This document shows positions 1 to 6,953 of a stretch of 17,427 nt of DNA, in pieces. Source of the stretch: Clostridia bacterium (GTDB lineage Bacteria; Bacillota_A; Clostridia; Christensenellales; Borkfalkiaceae); assembly GCA_017462505.1 (NCBI GenBank), contig JAFTQY010000054.1:1-17427 (forward strand). Reading direction: 5' to 3'. Position numbers and translations under genes: made by a program. Every line of letters starts with the position of its first letter. Position 1 is the first letter of the stretch. A model generated the notes under the pieces. The model did not search any database. It was not told where the DNA came from and worked only from the letters and a program-made list of their open reading frames with translations.

Positions 1-218
1 AAAAAGGTTTCTCCGCGTTTGGCACGCTTGGCTAAAAACAGTTATGCCACCGCATTGACAAGTAAACTTGCCCCTGCGGCAGCACAACCATTTTTCTTGC
101 CTTGCAAGCAAGGCGGAAAGCTTTTCCGCCCATTCCCGATATGGGATTTATCGCCTTACCGCTTGGAACGTAATTGTGGATAGATTTTTCTTTTTATTCG
201 GAAAATACGTGCAAGGTA
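1..218. other. Left-edge region with no supported gene; hairpins only
   Basis: No coding region with a start, ribosome binding site and recognisable product could be supported here. The plus frame beginning at base 1 stays open until a TAG at 181-183 (60 codons), but it has no start in the window, resembles no family I know, and its composition is unlike the Asp/Glu/Lys-rich neighbours. That length is not surprising by chance in one of three frames. The stretch contains two back-to-back inverted repeats at 99-130. It could be the end of an intergenic repeat or of an RNA gene entering from the left; I cannot decide. Confidence 0.4.
99..130. repeat. Two overlapping perfect hairpins
   Basis: Bases 99-114 form a perfect 7-bp stem (GCCTTGC / GCAAGGC, 2-nt gap). 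Bases 112-130 form a perfect 8-bp stem (GGCGGAAA / TTTCCGCC, 3-nt gap). The GGC at 112-114 belongs to both stems, so in RNA the two helices would compete at their junction. There is no T-run after either, so neither is a classical intrinsic terminator on the plus strand. Confidence 0.6.
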
Positions 219-247
219 TTGTATATTTTTTCTAAATATGCTATAAT
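219..247 (+). promoter_or_regulatory. Promoter of the ROK-SIS operon
   Basis: TTGTAT (219-224), 17-nt spacer, TATAAT (242-247), preceded by TG at 239-240 as an extended -10. Transcription would begin about 254, giving a short leader of about 23 nt before the ATG at 277. The 9-mer TGCTATAAT recurs in three other promoters of this window. Confidence 0.8.
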
Positions 248-276
248 ATTGATAAATAAAGAGATGCAGGTGCAAG

Positions 277-1218
277 ATGAAATATTGTATCGGATTTGAT
301 ATCGGCGGGACAAAATGCGCGGTATCTTTGGGCGAAATCGCTGACGGGAATATCCGTATAATCGCGCGGGAAGAAACGCCGACGGTCGATTGTCCGCAGA
401 AAACTTTGGGCACGTTAGCGCCCTTTGTCAAGGCTTGGATAGCCGAAACGGGCGTAACGACAGCGGGGATCAGCTGTGGCGGACCGTTGAACAGCCAAAC
501 GGGCGTGATCGTTTGCCCTCCCAACCTTGCCAAAGGCTGGCACGGGTTTGCCATTGTGGATTACGTAAAAAACGAATTCGGTTTATCCGCGAAATTGCAA
601 AATGACGCCAACGCATGCGCGGTTGCAGAGTGGAAATTCGGCGCGGGCAAAGGCACGCGCAATGTGATATTTTTTACGTTCGGCACGGGGCTTGGCGCGG
701 GCTTGATTTTAGACGGTAAACTGTACAGCGGCACGAACGACAACGCGGGCGAGGCAGGGCATATCCGTCTTGCGAAAAACGGCCCGATTGGGTTTGGAAA
801 ACACGGCTCGTTTGAGGGTTTTTGCAGCGGCGGTGGGATCGCACGGCTGGCGCAAGAAATGGCTTTGCGTTGTAAAAAAATGCCGTCCTGTATTGAAAAG
901 ATGGGGGGTGTGTCCGCGATCACGACCAAAAAGTTAAGCGAAGCGGCGAAAGCGGGCGACCCGTTTGCCAAACGTGTTTTTGCAAAAAGCGGCGAAATGC
1001 TCGGCAAGGGTTTGGCTATTATGATCGACGTTTTGAACCCCGAAAAAATCGTTTTGGGCGGCGTGTTTATGCGCTCTTCCAAGTTGTTAATTCCGTCCAT
1101 GAAAAAGGTTTTGGCGCGTGAGGCGTTGCAGGAAAGCTTGGCTGTGTGCGAGATCGTACCTGCAAAGTTGAGTGAAAATATCGGCGACGTGGCGGCGATT
1201 GCCGTGGCGGACGTGTAA
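277..1218 (+). CDS. ROK-family sugar kinase (zinc-cluster-less subfamily)
   Basis: Predicted cytosolic ATP-dependent sugar kinase of 313 residues, the usual ROK length. The ATP-binding DIGGTK is at residues 8-13, the catalytic Asp lies in NDANA (Asp110), a second glycine-rich phosphate motif GTGLGAG is at about 136-142, and EAGH is at 159-162. The segment where classical ROK kinases carry the CxCGxxGCxE zinc cluster reads instead IGFGKHGSFEGFCSGGG (171-187), so the cysteine cluster is absent; from memory, a subfamily with this GxGKxGSFEGFCSGGG signature is common in Clostridia. The ATG follows AGGTG by 4 nt. It is first in an operon with a SIS isomerase 11 nt downstream, suggesting the two act in sequence on one sugar or sugar phosphate. 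The substrate cannot be read from the sequence; glucose, N-acetyl-hexosamine or a heptose are all possible. Family call is firm, substrate unknown. Confidence 0.9.
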   Translation: MKYCIGFDIGGTKCAVSLGEIADGNIRIIAREETPTVDCPQKTLGTLAPFVKAWIAETGVTTAGISCGGPLNSQTGVIVCPPNLAKGWHGFAIVDYVKNEFGLSAKLQNDANACAVAEWKFGAGKGTRNVIFFTFGTGLGAGLILDGKLYSGTNDNAGEAGHIRLAKNGPIGFGKHGSFEGFCSGGGIARLAQEMALRCKKMPSCIEKMGGVSAITTKKLSEAAKAGDPFAKRVFAKSGEMLGKGLAIMIDVLNPEKIVLGGVFMRSSKLLIPSMKKVLAREALQESLAVCEIVPAKLSENIGDVAAIAVADV

Positions 1219-1229
1219 AGGAGAAGAAG

Positions 1230-1868
1230 ATGAAAGAAAGTACGAAAACGGTTTTGACGGAGCTTTGTCAGCGGTATCCCGCACTTTGCGGTGTGGCGGC
1301 TGACGTGGAAAACGCGTTTGGCATTTTGAAAACTTGTTTTGAAAATGGCGGCAGGCTGTACCTTTGCGGGAACGGCGGCTCGGCGAGCGACTGCGAGCAT
1401 ATCGTAGGGGAGCTGATGAAAAGATTTAAAAAATGCCGTCCTTTGCCTGCGGAGTACGTGGCGGCAATCAAGGCGTGCGGCGATTTGGGCGAAACGATCT
1501 GCGCGAATTTGGAAAGCGGCTTGCCCGCGGTGTCTTTGTGCGGTCATCCGTCCCTTACGACGGCGTATATGAACGACAAAAATCCCGATTTTACCTTTGC
1601 GCAACAGGTCAGCGTTTGGGGCAAGGCAGGGGACGTTCTGCTGACGTTATCCACGTCTGGGAACTCTAAAAACTGCGTATATGCGGCACACGTGGCGAAA
1701 GCAAAGGGCATGAACGTCGTATTTTTGGGCGGTGGAACGGGCGGCGCATTGAAAGAGATCGCCGACGCGTCGATCGTCGTGCCCGAAAAGGAAACCTTTA
1801 AGGTGCAGGAATTGCACTTGCCCGTATACCATTGTCTTTGCGCAATGCTGGAAGAAGAATTCTTCTAA
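1230..1868 (+). CDS. SIS-domain phosphoheptose isomerase-like protein (GmhA-like)
   Basis: Single SIS sugar-phosphate isomerase domain, 212 residues, about 20 longer than typical GmhA. Phosphate-binding CGNGGSASD is at residues 46-54, a candidate catalytic Glu lies in GEL (61), STSGNS is at 141-146, and QELHLPVYH at 193-201 supplies the His equivalent to the catalytic His of GmhA. In GmhA these residues convert sedoheptulose 7-phosphate to D-glycero-manno-heptose 7-phosphate. An extra segment at about 72-105 lengthens the region between the first helix and the second phosphate loop. From memory, clostridial SIS proteins of this form are annotated phosphoheptose isomerases without biochemical proof. 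The ATG has AAGGAG 6 nt upstream and lies 11 nt after the ROK kinase stop, so the two are co-transcribed. No GmhB- or HddC-like gene is in the window, so a full heptose pathway is not shown. Confidence 0.85.
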   Translation: MKESTKTVLTELCQRYPALCGVAADVENAFGILKTCFENGGRLYLCGNGGSASDCEHIVGELMKRFKKCRPLPAEYVAAIKACGDLGETICANLESGLPAVSLCGHPSLTTAYMNDKNPDFTFAQQVSVWGKAGDVLLTLSTSGNSKNCVYAAHVAKAKGMNVVFLGGGTGGALKEIADASIVVPEKETFKVQELHLPVYHCLCAMLEEEFF

Positions 1869-1930
1869 AAATCAAAAATGGGCATACCATGTCCGCGATG
1901 AACGCGGTTTTGTGTATAAAATAAAAAGCA

Positions 1931-1967
1931 AAAAGCACGGTGATCAGCCGTGCTTTTCCGTCTTTTT
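1931..1967. terminator. Bidirectional intrinsic terminator
   Basis: A 10-bp perfect stem (AAAAGCACGG at 1931-1940 with CCGTGCTTTT at 1948-1957, 7-nt loop) sits between two convergent genes. On the plus strand it is followed by a T-rich tract to 1967; on the minus strand it is followed by TGCTTTTTAT. It can end both the ROK-SIS operon and the minus-strand gene whose stop is at 1975. Confidence 0.85.
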
Positions 1968-1974
1968 ACGTATA

Positions 1975-3075
1975 TTATAGCTGTGTGGGCTTTATACATT
2001 CGCCGCCCGTCGCGCTCTGGAAGATAACGAAAAACCCGATATTTTCCGAAAGGGCGGATACGGGCACGAACGAACACACGTTTTTGATTTCATCAGGCGG
2101 ATTGTCTTTGTCCTGCGCCGCAAGCGCATAACAGATATATTTTGCCCAACCGTCCTCGTAGAGAACGCCGACGAGATATTGCGGCTCTTTCGCCGTGCCC
2201 TTGACCCGTACCCACTCGCTACACGAAAACGCCCCTGAAAGGGTATCGTCCTTGGGATACGTGCGGAAAAGTTCGTCCAGCTCGGCTTTTACGGACAGAT
2301 AATATCCGTCGCCGTCCGTCTTAAACGGGTGGAGAACGCTTTCAGCATCGTCATTTTCCGCAGGCGTTGCCCCGGTCGGCGCGTTCGTTTCCATTGTGCT
2401 TTCAGGGTGTGCATTTTGGCTATTTTTTGAAAGGACGTCTTGTTCATTTTCGCGCTCCTTATAATAATTTTCCGTGACGATTTTTTCGTCATCATACTCT
2501 GTTTTATGGTTGGCAACTGCGTTTTCGTCGGAACAATTATCCGCCGCAAGTGGCGCGGAATTGTCGTTCATCGCGACCCGTCCCCCACCCTTTTGCGCGT
2601 TTTGTTCAAATTTCGGCGGCGCAGCCGCGATAAAATCGGCGGCGGTTTGCTTGGGCGTATCAGTGGGCTTATTGATAAATTCGCCCTTGTTGTTTGGAAA
2701 GACGGGGGGAAGGGTGGCGTTTAAAATCGTCCGCCAGTCGTACGAGCCGTTTCCGTTGATGCCGTACGCGATAGGCACGACGTCGTTTTTGACGTAGCAA
2801 ATAATCGCGCAAAACCCGCCCGTGATATCGATATCCGACAGGATATTAAACATGCTTTTTCCGCGCAAGGACAGCATTTCCGTCCTGCCCTTTCCGTCGG
2901 AGAGTAGGCAATAATATTCCCCCGCGGCAAGGGGAGCAAAATTGATAATGGACACTTCGACGGCGAGATTTTTGCCGTACTGTTCGATTTTGACAAGCCC
3001 CGAAAGCGTTTTGCCGTCCCCCGAAAAGCCCTGCTTGATCTGGCGCAGAATACACATTTTTTTGACGTAATTCAT
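1975..3075 (-). CDS. Unrecognised two-domain protein with disordered linker
   Basis: I do not recognise this family. The start is taken at 3075 (MNYVKK) because GGGTGA lies 5 nt upstream of that ATG; an upstream in-frame ATG at 3087 has no such site. The 366-residue product has no signal peptide or membrane segment, so it is probably cytosolic. It divides into an N-terminal compact part (about residues 1-110, mixed beta-type sequence with YGKNLAVEVSIINFAPL), a polar Asn/Glu/Asp-rich linker (about 130-255), and a C-terminal compact part starting near YYLSVKAELDELFRTYP and ending about residue 366. The linker contains a stretch encoded by a 22-bp sequence repeated exactly at 5756-5777, consistent with a repeat inserted in frame. 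It is monocistronic and convergent to the SIS gene. Confidence 0.75.
   Translation of the reverse strand: MNYVKKMCILRQIKQGFSGDGKTLSGLVKIEQYGKNLAVEVSIINFAPLAAGEYYCLLSDGKGRTEMLSLRGKSMFNILSDIDITGGFCAIICYVKNDVVPIAYGINGNGSYDWRTILNATLPPVFPNNKGEFINKPTDTPKQTAADFIAAAPPKFEQNAQKGGGRVAMNDNSAPLAADNCSDENAVANHKTEYDDEKIVTENYYKERENEQDVLSKNSQNAHPESTMETNAPTGATPAENDDAESVLHPFKTDGDGYYLSVKAELDELFRTYPKDDTLSGAFSCSEWVRVKGTAKEPQYLVGVLYEDGWAKYICYALAAQDKDNPPDEIKNVCSFVPVSALSENIGFFVIFQSATGGECIKPTQL
2565..2628. repeat. Dispersed repeat copy A, inside the coding sequence
   Basis: Bases 2565-2586 are identical over 22 bp to 5756-5777. Both copies are followed by a CTTTT-containing spacer (28 nt here, 13 nt in copy B) and then by a small hairpin GGCGGC-nnn-GCCGC (2615-2628 here). 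Copy A lies within the linker of the unrecognised minus-strand gene and keeps its frame, encoding GGGRVAMNDN on the minus strand. Confidence 0.6.
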
Positions 3076-3103
3076 AATTTCACCCATAAAATAAATTTTA
3101 TAA

Positions 3104-3118
3104 GGCTATTATATAGCC
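3104..3118. promoter_or_regulatory. Palindrome containing a minus-strand -10 candidate
   Basis: GGCTAT-TAT-ATAGCC is a perfect 6-bp inverted repeat. On the minus strand it contains TATAAT (3108-3113), 33 nt upstream of the chosen ATG at 3075, so it probably overlaps the promoter of the unrecognised gene. I see no convincing -35 element at the expected distance, so this is a weak call. Confidence 0.4.
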
Positions 3119-3211
3119 GACTTTGGCACGGATCTTGGCAGAAAACGTCGTTTTATGGGACGTTGGGAAGAAAAAACGTTGAAAATCCTTGCAAAAATCC
3201 GAGAAAATGAA

Positions 3212-3240
3212 TTGACCGACGCATATTTTTAGCGTATAAT
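3212..3240 (+). promoter_or_regulatory. Strong promoter of vanZ (leaderless geometry)
   Basis: TTGACC (3212-3217), 17-nt spacer, TATAAT (3235-3240): one mismatch from full consensus. The ATG of vanZ begins at 3247, only 7 nt after the -10 box, so the expected transcription start falls on or next to the start codon. Confidence 0.85.
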
Positions 3241-3246
3241 ATAAAC

Positions 3247-3795
3247 ATGAGTTTAAAAAGCGTTACAAAAGGAATGGCTTTGCAATGGGCGTTGCGGATC
3301 GTATTGACCGCGGCGTGTATCGGTATGCTCATTTTTATTTTTTCCAACTCGTTAAAGACGGGGGAGCAATCGGCGCAGCAGAGCTCTACCATGGTGGAAG
3401 TGGTGCAAAGCGTAGCGGCGGTGGTTGCGCCTAATTCGGGCATCGCAAAGGCGACGGGGGAGGCGTACGATCGCCTGCACGTGTGGGTGCGCGTGTTTGC
3501 GCATTTTGCCGAGTTCGCCCTGTTTGGCGCGTTGCTGGTTTGGTGTATCGCCTCGTATACGTGGAAAAAGGAAGGGCTGTGGCTTTCGCTGGTTGGCGTT
3601 TGTTGCGTGCCGATGATCGACGAATCGTTGCAGTATTTCGTCGCGGATCGCGGCGCGGAATTTTGTGACGTTTGCGTGGACGTTGCGGGCGGGATCTGCG
3701 GTATCTTATTCGCCCTTGTCGTCTTGCTCTTTATCGTTTTGGCGATCGACAAAAGACAACGCAAAAAAGCGGCGTTACATAACGAAAAAGCGTAA
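3247..3795 (+). CDS. vanZ: VanZ-family membrane protein
   Basis: VanZ-like integral membrane protein, 182 residues. Predicted membrane segments are at about 13-33, 84-104, 110-126 and 146-167, followed by a basic tail. The family signature is present: FSNS (32-35), an Arg-x3-His-x2-Glu helix (Arg82, His86, Glu89), DESLQYF (125-131), Arg135, and Asp141/Asp145 in the last conserved block. VanZ of enterococci gives low-level teicoplanin resistance; most chromosomal homologues have no defined role and a resistance function should not be assumed. The gene has no ribosome binding site upstream of 3247, matching the leaderless promoter. An internal ATG at 3274 has AAAAGGA directly abutting it, too close to be a good site, but it remains an alternative start. 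It is followed 64 nt later by the DUF368 gene, probably in one transcript. Confidence 0.85.
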   Translation: MSLKSVTKGMALQWALRIVLTAACIGMLIFIFSNSLKTGEQSAQQSSTMVEVVQSVAAVVAPNSGIAKATGEAYDRLHVWVRVFAHFAEFALFGALLVWCIASYTWKKEGLWLSLVGVCCVPMIDESLQYFVADRGAEFCDVCVDVAGGICGILFALVVLLFIVLAIDKRQRKKAALHNEKA

Positions 3796-3859
3796 AACCC
3801 CCTATACGTATCGCAACGAACGAAAAATGCTTTGAAAATAATTGCACGGAGAGAAATAT

Positions 3860-4927
3860 ATGGCGCAAGTAGATTTGCAAATGGAGCTTATCAAATACAA
3901 CAAAAAGACGTGGTGTAAAAGCGGACTTTTGGGTTTTATCATCGGGCTTGCCGTGATCATTCCCGGGATTAGCGGCTCGACGGTCGCGATCATCTTTAAG
4001 CTGTACGATCAATTTTTGTATGCGATCGGCAATTTGTTTAAAAAATTCAAAAAATGCGTAGTTTTCCTTTTGCCGATTGCGTTGGGCGCGGTGCTTGGGT
4101 TCGGCGTAGGCTTTTTGGGCGTACAAAAACTGCTTGAAATCAATACGTTTGCGGTCGTTTGTCTGTTTGCGGGCTTAATGTGCGGCGCATTTCCCGCGGT
4201 AAAAGACGAGGTGAAGGGCGCGAAGATCACCCCCAAACGGGTGGCGTTGTTCGCGATCGGGCTGTGTATTCCCGTGGCGCTGGGCTGTGTGTCGGCGATT
4301 TTGAAAGCCAACGACCTTTCGGCGGTGGAAACCGTCGCGATCGAGGGCGACCGCTTTGCGGGTAATATTTTTCTGAAATTTAAAATTTGGCACGTCTTTT
4401 TGGCGGTGGCGATCGGGTTTGTTATCGGCATTACGCAAATCGTTCCAGGATTGAACGCAAGTGCGTTTTTGATGTCCGTGGGCTGGTATAAGAGCCTGAC
4501 GCAGAGCGTCAGCATGACCTTTTGGAAAGAAGAAAATCCCCTTGTCATGCTGGTATACGGCGGGTTGGCGATCGGCTTTTTGTTGGGGCTGTTCTCGTTC
4601 TCGAAGCTGCTCACGTACGTATTTGCAAGGGCGCGGCACACGTCCTATTGCATGATCGTGGGCATGTCGCTGGGGTCGCTGCTTTCCATGTTCTGCAACG
4701 GAGATATTATGGCGGTGTATTACGACTGGGCGCACGGCAACGTCAGCAATACGGAGATCGCCCTTTCGGTGGGGATCGGTGCGGTATTGTTTGCGGTGGG
4801 CGTTGTCATCGCGTATCTGCTCGTGCGGTACGAGCGTAAAAAATCGGTGGAAAACGCCGCAAAAGACGTATCGGGCGAGCGTGAAAACGGCGCAAAAATC
4901 GCCGCGGAAAATTCGGTTGAAAATTAA
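3860..4927 (+). CDS. DUF368 polyprenyl-phosphate transporter (PopT-like)
   Basis: Polytopic membrane protein of 355 residues from the ATG at 3860, chosen because GGAGAG lies 6 nt upstream; a TTG at 3842 would add six residues with no site. The family has two related halves, each with a re-entrant Pro-Gly motif: IPGISGST at residues 34-41 and VPGLNAS at 195-201, followed by KLYD and GWY. DUF368 proteins (PopT) were shown to recycle undecaprenyl phosphate across the membrane for wall synthesis. The C-terminus (about 325-355) is a charged, Glu/Lys/Asn-rich cytosolic tail. It lies 64 nt after vanZ without an obvious promoter of its own, so two envelope proteins are likely expressed together. A hairpin terminator follows the stop directly. 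Confidence 0.88.
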   Translation: MAQVDLQMELIKYNKKTWCKSGLLGFIIGLAVIIPGISGSTVAIIFKLYDQFLYAIGNLFKKFKKCVVFLLPIALGAVLGFGVGFLGVQKLLEINTFAVVCLFAGLMCGAFPAVKDEVKGAKITPKRVALFAIGLCIPVALGCVSAILKANDLSAVETVAIEGDRFAGNIFLKFKIWHVFLAVAIGFVIGITQIVPGLNASAFLMSVGWYKSLTQSVSMTFWKEENPLVMLVYGGLAIGFLLGLFSFSKLLTYVFARARHTSYCMIVGMSLGSLLSMFCNGDIMAVYYDWAHGNVSNTEIALSVGIGAVLFAVGVVIAYLLVRYERKKSVENAAKDVSGERENGAKIAAENSVEN

Positions 4928-4933
4928 AAAGGC

Positions 4934-4975
4934 GGCGTACGGGTCGAAACGAACGACCTGTACGCCATTATTTTA
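4934..4975 (+). terminator. Intrinsic terminator after the vanZ-DUF368 unit
   Basis: A 13-bp stem with one G-U pair (4934-4946 with 4954-4966, 7-nt loop AAACGAA) is followed by ATTATTTTA. It lies 6 nt after the DUF368 stop. Confidence 0.8.
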
Positions 4976-5000
4976 TACAAAAGACAAGGGGGTGGAACGG

Positions 5001-5753
5001 GTGAATATCTTTGCCAAGCTTGCGGAAAAGCTCCGCGCGGCAACGGAGGATTACGGCTACGCTTGCGATCACTGCGGCGCGGAAATTTTTTGCTATCCCG
5101 TCCATAGACTTTGTCAAAAATGCGAAGACAAAATGCCCCGTATCGGCGATAAATTCTGCGAAAAATGCGGCAGAGAAAGTGTGACCGACGGGATATGTCT
5201 GGATTGTAAAGCGCGCACGCCAAAGTTCACCAAGGGGGTTATGCCCTTCGTGTATCGCGGCGAGGCGGCGGCTATGGTCAACCGCATGAAGATCGACACG
5301 CCCACGCTCGCCCTGTTTTTCGGCGAGGAAATGGCGCGGACGTTTGCCGCGCGTTATGACGGCGAAAAGGACGAGCCGCTCTTGATCGTGCCCGTCCCCA
5401 TGACCGTCGCCGCGAAACGGCAAAGGGGATATAATCAGGCGGAACGCCTTGCCAAAGCGGTGTGTAAGGAATTGACCCGTCTTGGGTTTACTGCGGAAAC
5501 GGACTGCGAGATTTTGCAAAAACGCCGCGAAACCGCCCAACAAAAACACATGTCCTTTCAACAGCGAGCGGACAACGTCGCAGGGGCGTATCACGTCCAC
5601 AAACGCAAGGCTTGTAAGGACAAACATATCCTGCTTGTGGACGATATCATGACGACGGGCTCGACGGGCAGCGAGTGCGCGCGGCGGTTGTTGGGCGCAG
5701 GCGCAGCCAAGGTATATTTTCTTGCCGCAACCGCGTTATCGGAGCGGAAATAG
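5001..5753 (+). CDS. comF: ComF-family phosphoribosyltransferase
   Basis: ComF-like protein of 250 residues. The start is set at GTG 5001 (VNIFAKLAEK), with AGGGGGT about 7 nt upstream; a GTG at 4992 is possible, and longer extensions would run through the preceding terminator. The N-terminus has two zinc-ribbon-like modules: Cys22/Cys25/Cys38/Cys41 and Cys53/Cys56/Cys66/Cys69. The phosphoribosyltransferase part has VPVP (130-133), the conserved KRxRGYNQAE (139-148) and the PRPP loop LLVDDIMTTGST (211-222). ComF is required for DNA uptake in naturally transformable bacteria, where it acts at the cytosolic side, but homologues are near universal and no other competence gene is in this window. 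The gene follows a terminator, and I could not find a clear promoter in the 35-nt gap. Confidence 0.88.
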   Translation: MNIFAKLAEKLRAATEDYGYACDHCGAEIFCYPVHRLCQKCEDKMPRIGDKFCEKCGRESVTDGICLDCKARTPKFTKGVMPFVYRGEAAAMVNRMKIDTPTLALFFGEEMARTFAARYDGEKDEPLLIVPVPMTVAAKRQRGYNQAERLAKAVCKELTRLGFTAETDCEILQKRRETAQQKHMSFQQRADNVAGAYHVHKRKACKDKHILLVDDIMTTGSTGSECARRLLGAGAAKVYFLAATALSERK

Positions 5754-5755
5754 CC

Positions 5756-5804
5756 CGTTCATCGCGACCCGTCCCCCGATCTTTTATCTTGGCGGCTTTG
5801 CCGC
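5756..5804. repeat. Dispersed repeat copy B, between convergent genes
   Basis: Bases 5756-5777 match 2565-2586 exactly. They are followed by a CTTTT spacer and the hairpin GGCGGC-TTT-GCCGC (5791-5804). The copy begins 3 nt after the comF stop and fills most of the 66-nt gap to the convergent NlpC gene. The outer CTTTT (5781-5785) and AAAAG could extend the hairpin, so it may also serve as a transcription end for either gene. Confidence 0.6.
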
Positions 5805-5819
5805 TATCCAAAAGAAAGC

Positions 5820-6677
5820 TTACAAAAACCGCCGCGCTTCGACGTAAAAGGACCAGCGCTTGGCGGTCATTTTTTCAATACGCGCGTAATCGGACGCGGT
5901 GTGCAGAATGTAATCGTTGCCAAGGTAAATGGCGACGTGCCCGATGCGCTCCACGCCCGTTTTATTTTGCCGTTCTTCGTTGGTAAAATAGATGCAATCC
6001 CCCCGTTGCAGCTTGCTACGGGATACGTACGTGCCCTGCTTGACCTGCGTGCGGGTGGTCACGTCCAGCAGCTTTCCCGCTCCTTGGTAGAACACGTATT
6101 GCACCAAAGACGAGCAATCAAATTTTTGAGCGGTAAAGCCTTTTAAAAAGTTGCCTTTACCGTCGTGCAGACGCACCGCTCCGTACACGTACGGTACGCC
6201 GATAAGCTTATAGCCTTGTTCCAAAACGTCCTCCGTCTGTTCGTCCGCCTTTTCCAGCGTGAAAACGGAAGCGTAGGACGCGGAAATATAGGCGACCTTG
6301 CCCCGATAGTAGGTCTTGTACCAGCCGCCCGATTTACCCAAAACGACGTACGCCGTGTTCTTTTCTGCCGTGCCGAGGACGGCATACCCCGTGCCCGCGC
6401 CAGAGCGTAAATTCACGCTGTCGCCCGTGCAACGTATGTATTGTGCGTTTTGCGGAACGGGAGGGGTTTCGGGTGTGCTTTCCGATGAAATTACAGACGA
6501 GATATCCGAGGAAATTTCGCTATCCGTCGGCGCGTCTGCGTCGGGTAAAATAGCGGAAATTTGGCTGTCGCTTTCCCAAAGGGTGGGGGACGTGTCGCTT
6601 TTACAGGCGGCAAGGCCAGTGAGTGGGGTTAAAACTGCCGCCAACGTGGCGGTCAATAACAATATTCTTTTTTTCAT
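5820..6677 (-). CDS. SH3b-NlpC/P60 lipoprotein, peptidoglycan hydrolase
   Basis: Predicted cell-wall endopeptidase, 285 residues. A lipoprotein signal peptide (MKKR, hydrophobic core) ends in LAAC with Cys25 as the lipidation site. A Ser/Asp/Glu/Pro-rich spacer (about 27-78) leads to a bacterial SH3 domain (about 79-140, with SVNLRSGAGTGYAVLG) that usually binds wall peptide. The NlpC/P60 domain follows (about 148-285): the catalytic Cys is in FDCSS (Cys188), the His in IGHVAIYLG (His247), and ILHTA (His259) gives the third polar residue. Such enzymes cut gamma-D-Glu to diamino acid bonds in stem peptides. AGGAGG lies 7 nt upstream of the ATG. A promoter is visible at 6742-6770. The gene is alone on the minus strand, convergent with comF and divergent from the PHP gene. 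Confidence 0.92.
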   Translation of the reverse strand: MKKRILLLTATLAAVLTPLTGLAACKSDTSPTLWESDSQISAILPDADAPTDSEISSDISSVISSESTPETPPVPQNAQYIRCTGDSVNLRSGAGTGYAVLGTAEKNTAYVVLGKSGGWYKTYYRGKVAYISASYASVFTLEKADEQTEDVLEQGYKLIGVPYVYGAVRLHDGKGNFLKGFTAQKFDCSSLVQYVFYQGAGKLLDVTTRTQVKQGTYVSRSKLQRGDCIYFTNEERQNKTGVERIGHVAIYLGNDYILHTASDYARIEKMTAKRWSFYVEARRFL

Positions 6678-6741
6678 ATTTCTATCCTCCTAATTGCTTG
6701 TGCTTTTTTGAGCGGCAAAGAGCAAAAAAAGCGCTGACGGT

Positions 6742-6770
6742 ATTGTAACGCACAGGCGGCGCGCCGTCAA
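6742..6770 (-). promoter_or_regulatory. Promoter of the NlpC/P60 lipoprotein gene
   Basis: On the minus strand TTGACG (6765-6770) is followed after 17 nt by TACAAT (6742-6747). The expected start of transcription is near 6735, leaving a leader of about 58 nt before the ATG at 6677. Confidence 0.75.
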
Positions 6771-6885
6771 TAGTCAATGATAGGCAGAACAGGAAAATAG
6801 AGGCAACGAGGGGCAAAAAAGATAAGATTTTTTCCAAAAAGCGGTTAAGGTGGAAAAATTTTATGCCGCGCAAGGGCTCGTGCGC

Positions 6886-6914
6886 TTGAAAAAAGTAATT
6901 CCGTGTGCTATAAT
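6886..6914 (+). promoter_or_regulatory. Promoter of the PHP phosphatase operon
   Basis: TTGAAA (6886-6891), 17-nt spacer, TATAAT (6909-6914) with an extended TG at 6906-6907. This places the transcription start near 6921 and rules out the in-frame GTG at 6903 as a start codon. Confidence 0.85.
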
Positions 6915-6953
6915 AGCGGTGAACGAGATTTTGAAATTTTGCGAGGCAAGATC

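Noticed and set aside
1..183. Plus-strand open frame entering from the left edge
   Set aside because: 60 open codons without a start or recognisable sequence is not significant, and the region contains palindromes typical of non-coding repeats.
561..1604. 347-codon open frame on the minus strand opposite the ROK and SIS genes
   Set aside because: It crosses two genes with clear motifs on the plus strand and shows no family signature; treated as a shadow.
4779..5000. N-terminal extension of ComF to 324 residues
   Set aside because: The extension overlaps the DUF368 gene and runs through its terminator; the ribosome binding site supports GTG 5001.
6903..6953. GTG 6903 as start of the PHP phosphatase
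   Set aside because: The codons from 6903 lie on the promoter -10 box (TATAAT 6909-6914), so they are not transcribed as coding sequence.
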